Positions 6,338 through 6,520 of a stretch of DNA of 6,520 bases are shown piece by piece; the first letter of the stretch is position 1; every line of letters starts with the position of its first letter. The translations under genes were made by a program, and so were the position numbers. A model generated the notes under the pieces. That model worked only from the letters and a program-made list of their open reading frames with translations. It was not told the origin of the DNA and made no database searches. This DNA comes from Paucimonas sp. (GTDB lineage Bacteria; Pseudomonadota; Gammaproteobacteria; Burkholderiales; Burkholderiaceae_D). The stretch covers positions 1 through 6,520 of the forward strand of contig JAQSWC010000117.1 of NCBI GenBank assembly GCA_029266815.1, in the 5' to 3' direction.

Positions 6338-6520
6338 ATGACCGTTGCGGATGTCAAGAAGAATGCCGAACAGAAGATGCAGAAGTCTATCGAGACATTG
6401 AAATCGAATTTGGCCAAGGTAAGAACAGGCCGCGCGCATACCGGACTTCTGGATCATATCCATGTCGACTACTACGGCTCGCCCACAGCATTGAGCCAAG
6501 TGGCGAATGTTACCCTGGTG
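6338..6520 (+). CDS. frr: Ribosome recycling factor, N-terminal part
   Basis: RRF works with EF-G to split the post-termination ribosome so that it can be reused. Only the first 61 codons are in the window; the full protein is normally about 185 residues. The visible part begins MTVADVKKNAEQKMQKSIET, the first long helix of domain I. It continues with the conserved KVRTGRAHTGLLDHI (28-41 region; R29, G31 and R32 match the invariant RTGRA) and then VDYYGSPTALSQVANVTLV, the start of domain II. AGGAG at 6327-6331 is 6 nt before the ATG, a strong site. Its place 20 bases after pyrH matches the common pyrH-frr pair. The reading frame is intact to the window edge. Confidence 0.97.
   Translation, partial: MTVADVKKNAEQKMQKSIETLKSNLAKVRTGRAHTGLLDHIHVDYYGSPTALSQVANVTLV

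Noticed and set aside
1..6520. Search for a novel defence, mobile or biosynthetic system
   Set aside because: Every long stretch is explained by conserved housekeeping genes in a familiar order. There are no direct repeats, transposase genes, CRISPR-like spacing or foreign-looking genes.

Overview
The window is a housekeeping stretch of a betaproteobacterial chromosome, most likely Burkholderiales and perhaps Oxalobacteraceae-like. That placement rests on the protein sequences (EF-Ts with the MMECKKAL motif, an 850-residue GlnD, a 249-residue S2), on the moderately high GC content, and on the gene order. The family is a judgement from memory, not a computed result.

Layout. Two divergent operons leave a 241-bp intergenic region (3522-3762). 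Leftward, on the minus strand, run map (methionine aminopeptidase), glnD (PII uridylyltransferase) one base after it, and 12 bases later the start of an S4-domain pseudouridine synthase that leaves the window at position 1. Rightward, on the plus strand, run rpsB (ribosomal protein S2), tsf (EF-Ts), pyrH (UMP kinase) and the first 61 codons of frr (ribosome recycling factor). The rightward genes supply translation (S2, EF-Ts, RRF) and pyrimidine nucleotide synthesis (UMP kinase). The leftward genes cover N-terminal Met removal, nitrogen signalling and probably rRNA modification. All five full-length genes keep their family's key residues. I see no mobile element, CRISPR array, tRNA or rRNA.

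Regulation. The map-rpsB intergenic region carries a perfect TATAAT on each strand, with a 6-bp-arm inverted repeat lying between the two -35 regions. Downstream of the rpsB promoter, the roughly 110-nt leader can fold into a 5' hairpin, a long-range helix, and a hairpin that covers the rpsB Shine-Dalgarno sequence. The loop of that last hairpin is complementary to an upstream segment, so a pseudoknot or kissing interaction is possible. This is a good candidate for S2 autoregulation. An intrinsic terminator or attenuator separates rpsB from tsf, a second hairpin precedes the tsf Shine-Dalgarno, and a strong intrinsic terminator separates tsf from pyrH.

I found no undescribed multi-gene system. 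The items most worth a second look are the RNA structures of the rpsB and tsf leaders.
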